64,000 nucleotides of DNA from Azadirachta indica (Eukaryota; Streptophyta; Magnoliopsida; Sapindales; Meliaceae), in assembly GCA_022749755.1 (NCBI GenBank), contig CM040447.1, positions 4,858,545 through 4,922,544 of the forward strand, written 5' to 3'. The position numbers were made by a program, and so were the translations under genes. The notes under the pieces are model-generated. The model worked only from the letters and a program-made list of their open reading frames with translations. It was not told the origin of the DNA and searched no databases. Within the stretch, counting starts at the first letter, position 1; every line of letters starts with the position of its first letter. Shown here piece after piece: positions 61,608 through 64,000 of the stretch.

Positions 61608-63895
61608 TCAGAAGATGCATCCTTTCTGCTGCCTTGTGATTTTGCTGCTCTTGGTATGCAAAAATGGCCAGCAACCAAGTGAGAAATAATTGCTGAATAT
61701 CCTGTAAATGTATAACATGGGAAGACATGTACAAAGTGTATTAGCACTACAAGCTAAAGAATAAGTAAGTCTCAGAATTTTATACTAGCACGACAAGTTA
61801 TATTATTAAAAGTTTCAAAATTCCCAATACAGCTTATTTCTCTAATTATCTCCCCAATTAACATACTGAAAATTTACCGATTTAATACATATTCAGTCGA
61901 TTATATTTTATGAAAACAGTTGTACTACACCTTATATATCTGTACATAATGTATACAATATCTATTTATTCAGTTATATTTTATGAAAACAGTTGTACTA
62001 TATTTTATATGCATGATGTGTAGGATATTTACTATTATATTAGAGGGATATCTATTACATAAATTGATGCGAAATCCTTGCAATAAAAGTAAGAAGTCCT
62101 TTTTCTATATCAAGACTCCTAACACACTGCTTTATCATAAAGGGCTAAAGGCGATTCACGAGCAGTTAGGAGACATAAAACAAGTTGTAAAATTAATTAT
62201 ATTATCTTCTTTACTGGAGTCAAAATCTTTATTTGACAATCATACCTTTCAATACCAAATACTTTTATCTTTTGCTTTTTAAAATAATGTTATTCATAAA
62301 TGCTCCAAAACATCAAAATCAAAATCTTGTAAACTTTAATAAATTACGATTTCATGTTCACGCACGGTTGCACTGTTAAAGTTGTAAAATAATAAACACC
62401 ACAATAATTTAATTTTAAAATACGAACTGGAACTGTGAAAATTATTTATGAAAATTATAATTTTGTCTTATAGGAGAAAATTATACTTTGGCCCCCAATT
62501 TCTTTAGTTGTATTATTTTGATATTTTGATACCAAGTTTATAATAATATTTTTATCTCTTATTATTTAGAAGATAATAAATTTGGAGGTTGTTTGCTAAA
62601 TTATAATACTTTAGTCCCTATTGTCTGATTTGTAAAATTACTGTATTACCAGTGGTAGAGTTAGGATTAATATTTTGAGAGTCAAAATGTAATTCCTCAA
62701 ATTCTATAGGGGCCAAGACAAAAAAAATAAAAGTTAATTGGTAAAATTAATAATTTTATCTGAAAATTTTCAAATTTTTGTAAGGGTTGCAAGGGCCACG
62801 GCCGCTGCAGGCCTTAGCGTGGCCAGTATTACAGTATTAGGGATTAAAAATATTAAACTGAAAAAACTGTCATATATTGTCATATGATTAAAATACATCG
62901 TTTGCTAAATTGTTTACAGTATTTTTGGGACTAAAATGATTACACTGGAAAGATTATGTCATGTATTGTTATTTCTCTAAATATTAGGGATATATGACTG
63001 TTATTATCCCATTTTAGTGTACAAACCTACGAAGAAATCAAGAGAATACGTACCTGCTTATGCTACCGTTATTGCTTCTAGTGCTTCTGCAATTTTTGCC
63101 ATTGCCCTTATTCCCTTCTTCCTCAAAGAAGCTTTTATTAATCCATTGCTGATCATTGATCTCCTTCTCAGATATCTCAAATGATGTTCTTGGAGAAACC
63201 TTTGAGCAGCCATTTTTGTTACTTCTTGATAATTTCCTCTTTGAACCTAGAAAACTTGGGAAGAAAATCTTGATCAAGAAAATTCCACTATCCATACTTG
63301 TACTCCTTGAAATCTGCCTTCCTGAGGATCCCTTGTTGCTCTTCTTCTTCTTCTTCCTCTTCTTCTTATGATTATCTTTATTTTCGAACCGAAAACTCCT
63401 CCTCTCATCCAAGACTGTCTCCACTTTTTTTTCTTCTTTTGTTTCTTGTTCTTGTTTGTCAACAAGATCTTTCAGCGAGAGCTCGTAGCTACTTTCAGGC
63501 AGATTCTGAATCATCTCCATAAGCTGTTTCCTCCCTTCTAAAATCGCCTGCAATCGCGCCCTCGGCGAGAGGTTGCTGTACTGATGATCAGAGGGAAGCA
63601 AAGGAGAAGATTCATTCAAACTATTTCCCCACAAAGGTGGAGACAACATATGATCATCATGATGAGCTTCAACTGATTTTTCCTGATCAACCCTAGCTCG
63701 AAAACAAAACTCCTCTCTTCTAATATCTCCTCCTACACCATCACCATAATTCCCCTGCATACGGTACACCGGAAGGCGGGTTCCGGCAACTGCTTTCCCG
63801 TGATCAAACATAGGCTTTCGGAGAGAAATCAATGTTGAAGAAGGGATTAAACCGATGTGATTAGTGTGACATATGTAATTTATCTGAGAAGGCAT
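61608..63895 (-). CDS. Lysine-rich plant protein of unknown function (311 aa)
   Basis: Two exons, 63895-63054 and 61701-61608, join in phase (AG|GTACGT donor, TTTACAG acceptor) to give 311 aa. Residues 109-146 look like the conserved core: LSPRARLQAILEGRKQLMEM, IQNLPESSYELSLKDLVD. It is followed by acidic residues, a strong basic run (KKKRKKKKKSNK, 177-188) that could be a nuclear localisation signal, and a Phe/Ile-rich block (GIFLIKIFFPSFLGSKRK, 204-221). Similar plant-only proteins with the same core exist as I remember, but I know no function. Met29 (MFDHGKAVAG) is an alternative start. The lysine codons come from an AAG run with mirrored CTT-run frames on the other strand, which are not genes. 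The 1.35-kb intron contains a MITE and a short direct repeat. Confidence 0.75.
61900..62015. repeat. Direct repeat of about 72 bp, two partial copies
   Basis: TATATTTTATGAAAACAGTT followed by 'gtacta' and 'ttatat' occurs at about 61904 and again at 61976. It lies inside the intron of the gene above. A 99-codon plus-strand frame starts in the second copy and has no recognisable features. Confidence 0.7.
62650..62825. mobile_element. Small MITE with 7-8 bp target duplication (hAT-like)
   Basis: The left end is CAGTGGTAGAGTTAGG; the right end, reversed, is TGGCCACGCTAAGG. GTATTAC lies on both sides (62643-62649, 62826-62832). The length is 176 bp, non-coding, with 'ggggcc' and 'gggccacggcc' words near the right end. 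It sits in the intron of the unknown gene. Confidence 0.6.
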
Positions 63896-64000
63896 GTGAA
63901 CTAATTTAAGTGTTTATGTGTATGTCATCTTCTAGTGAGATTTTCAATGGTTGTAGTTAAAAAGTCGTTGCCGTCTTGGATGGGAAGACAAAGAAATAAT
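63896..64000. other. Upstream flank of the unknown gene, window edge
   Basis: Only 105 bp remain before the window ends, so the promoter and leader of the minus-strand gene are mostly outside. Confidence 0.5.

Noticed and set aside
63156..63522. Plus- and minus-strand frames with poly-Phe, poly-Ser, poly-Arg over the lysine run
   Set aside because: They are shadows of the AAG run in the minus-strand gene.

Overview
This window is nuclear DNA from a flowering plant, most likely a eudicot. It is very AT-rich between genes. Genes are split by GT-AG introns, flanks are full of small non-autonomous transposons and SINE-like elements, and the intact genes encode plant families (a trichome-birefringence-like acetyltransferase, a PIN-LIKES auxin carrier, a DAWDLE-type FHA protein). 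The species cannot be fixed from the sequence. No rRNA, functional tRNA, CRISPR or prokaryotic operon structure is visible.

Layout. Positions 1-9.7 kb hold AT-rich DNA with a tandem repeat (1.66-2.23 kb), two copies of a palindromic foldback repeat with SINE-like ends (4.1-5.6 and 6.2-7.9 kb) and hAT-like debris between them. A complete four-exon TBL gene (10.9-14.9 kb, +) carries one SINE in its first intron and a related SINE in opposite orientation just downstream. A tiny gene of 54 codons with its own TATA box lies at 19.1 kb. From 21.7 to 25.8 kb a decayed PPR gene is split by a 2.96-kb element. That element has inverted ends and a near-perfect 9-bp target duplication. It carries a fragment of another PPR gene, and inside it lies a second inverted-repeat element holding what looks like the 5' end of a class I formin (a nested Pack-MULE arrangement).

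From 31.1 to 36.6 kb (-) lies a full ten-exon DAWDLE/SNIP1-type gene (515 aa), with an expanded Arg/Ser-rich repeat region and a complete FHA domain. Its presumed 5' leader (to about 39.5 kb) contains a large inverted repeat able to fold into a long hairpin, and one arm has a decayed copy upstream at 40.2-40.6 kb. From 42.1 to 54.9 kb (+) a seven-exon gene encodes a 253-aa protein whose head-domain plus coiled-coil layout resembles XRCC4/XLF/PAXX DNA-repair proteins. Its 8.9-kb fourth intron is filled by a giant palindrome with arms of about 2.4 kb, which itself contains another palindromic insertion. A ten-exon PIN-LIKES gene (397 aa) follows at 55.8-59.3 kb (-), convergent with the PAXX-like gene. 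A two-exon gene of unknown function (311 aa, lysine-rich) occupies 61.6-63.9 kb (-).

The intact genes are unrelated housekeeping or developmental genes with no sign of a cluster or shared pathway. The most unusual content is repeat architecture: nested gene-capturing elements, palindromes inside transcribed regions, and a pair of mirrored short ORFs whose differences look partly synonymous. All exon models were read by eye and checked for phase continuity, and every join keeps the frame.
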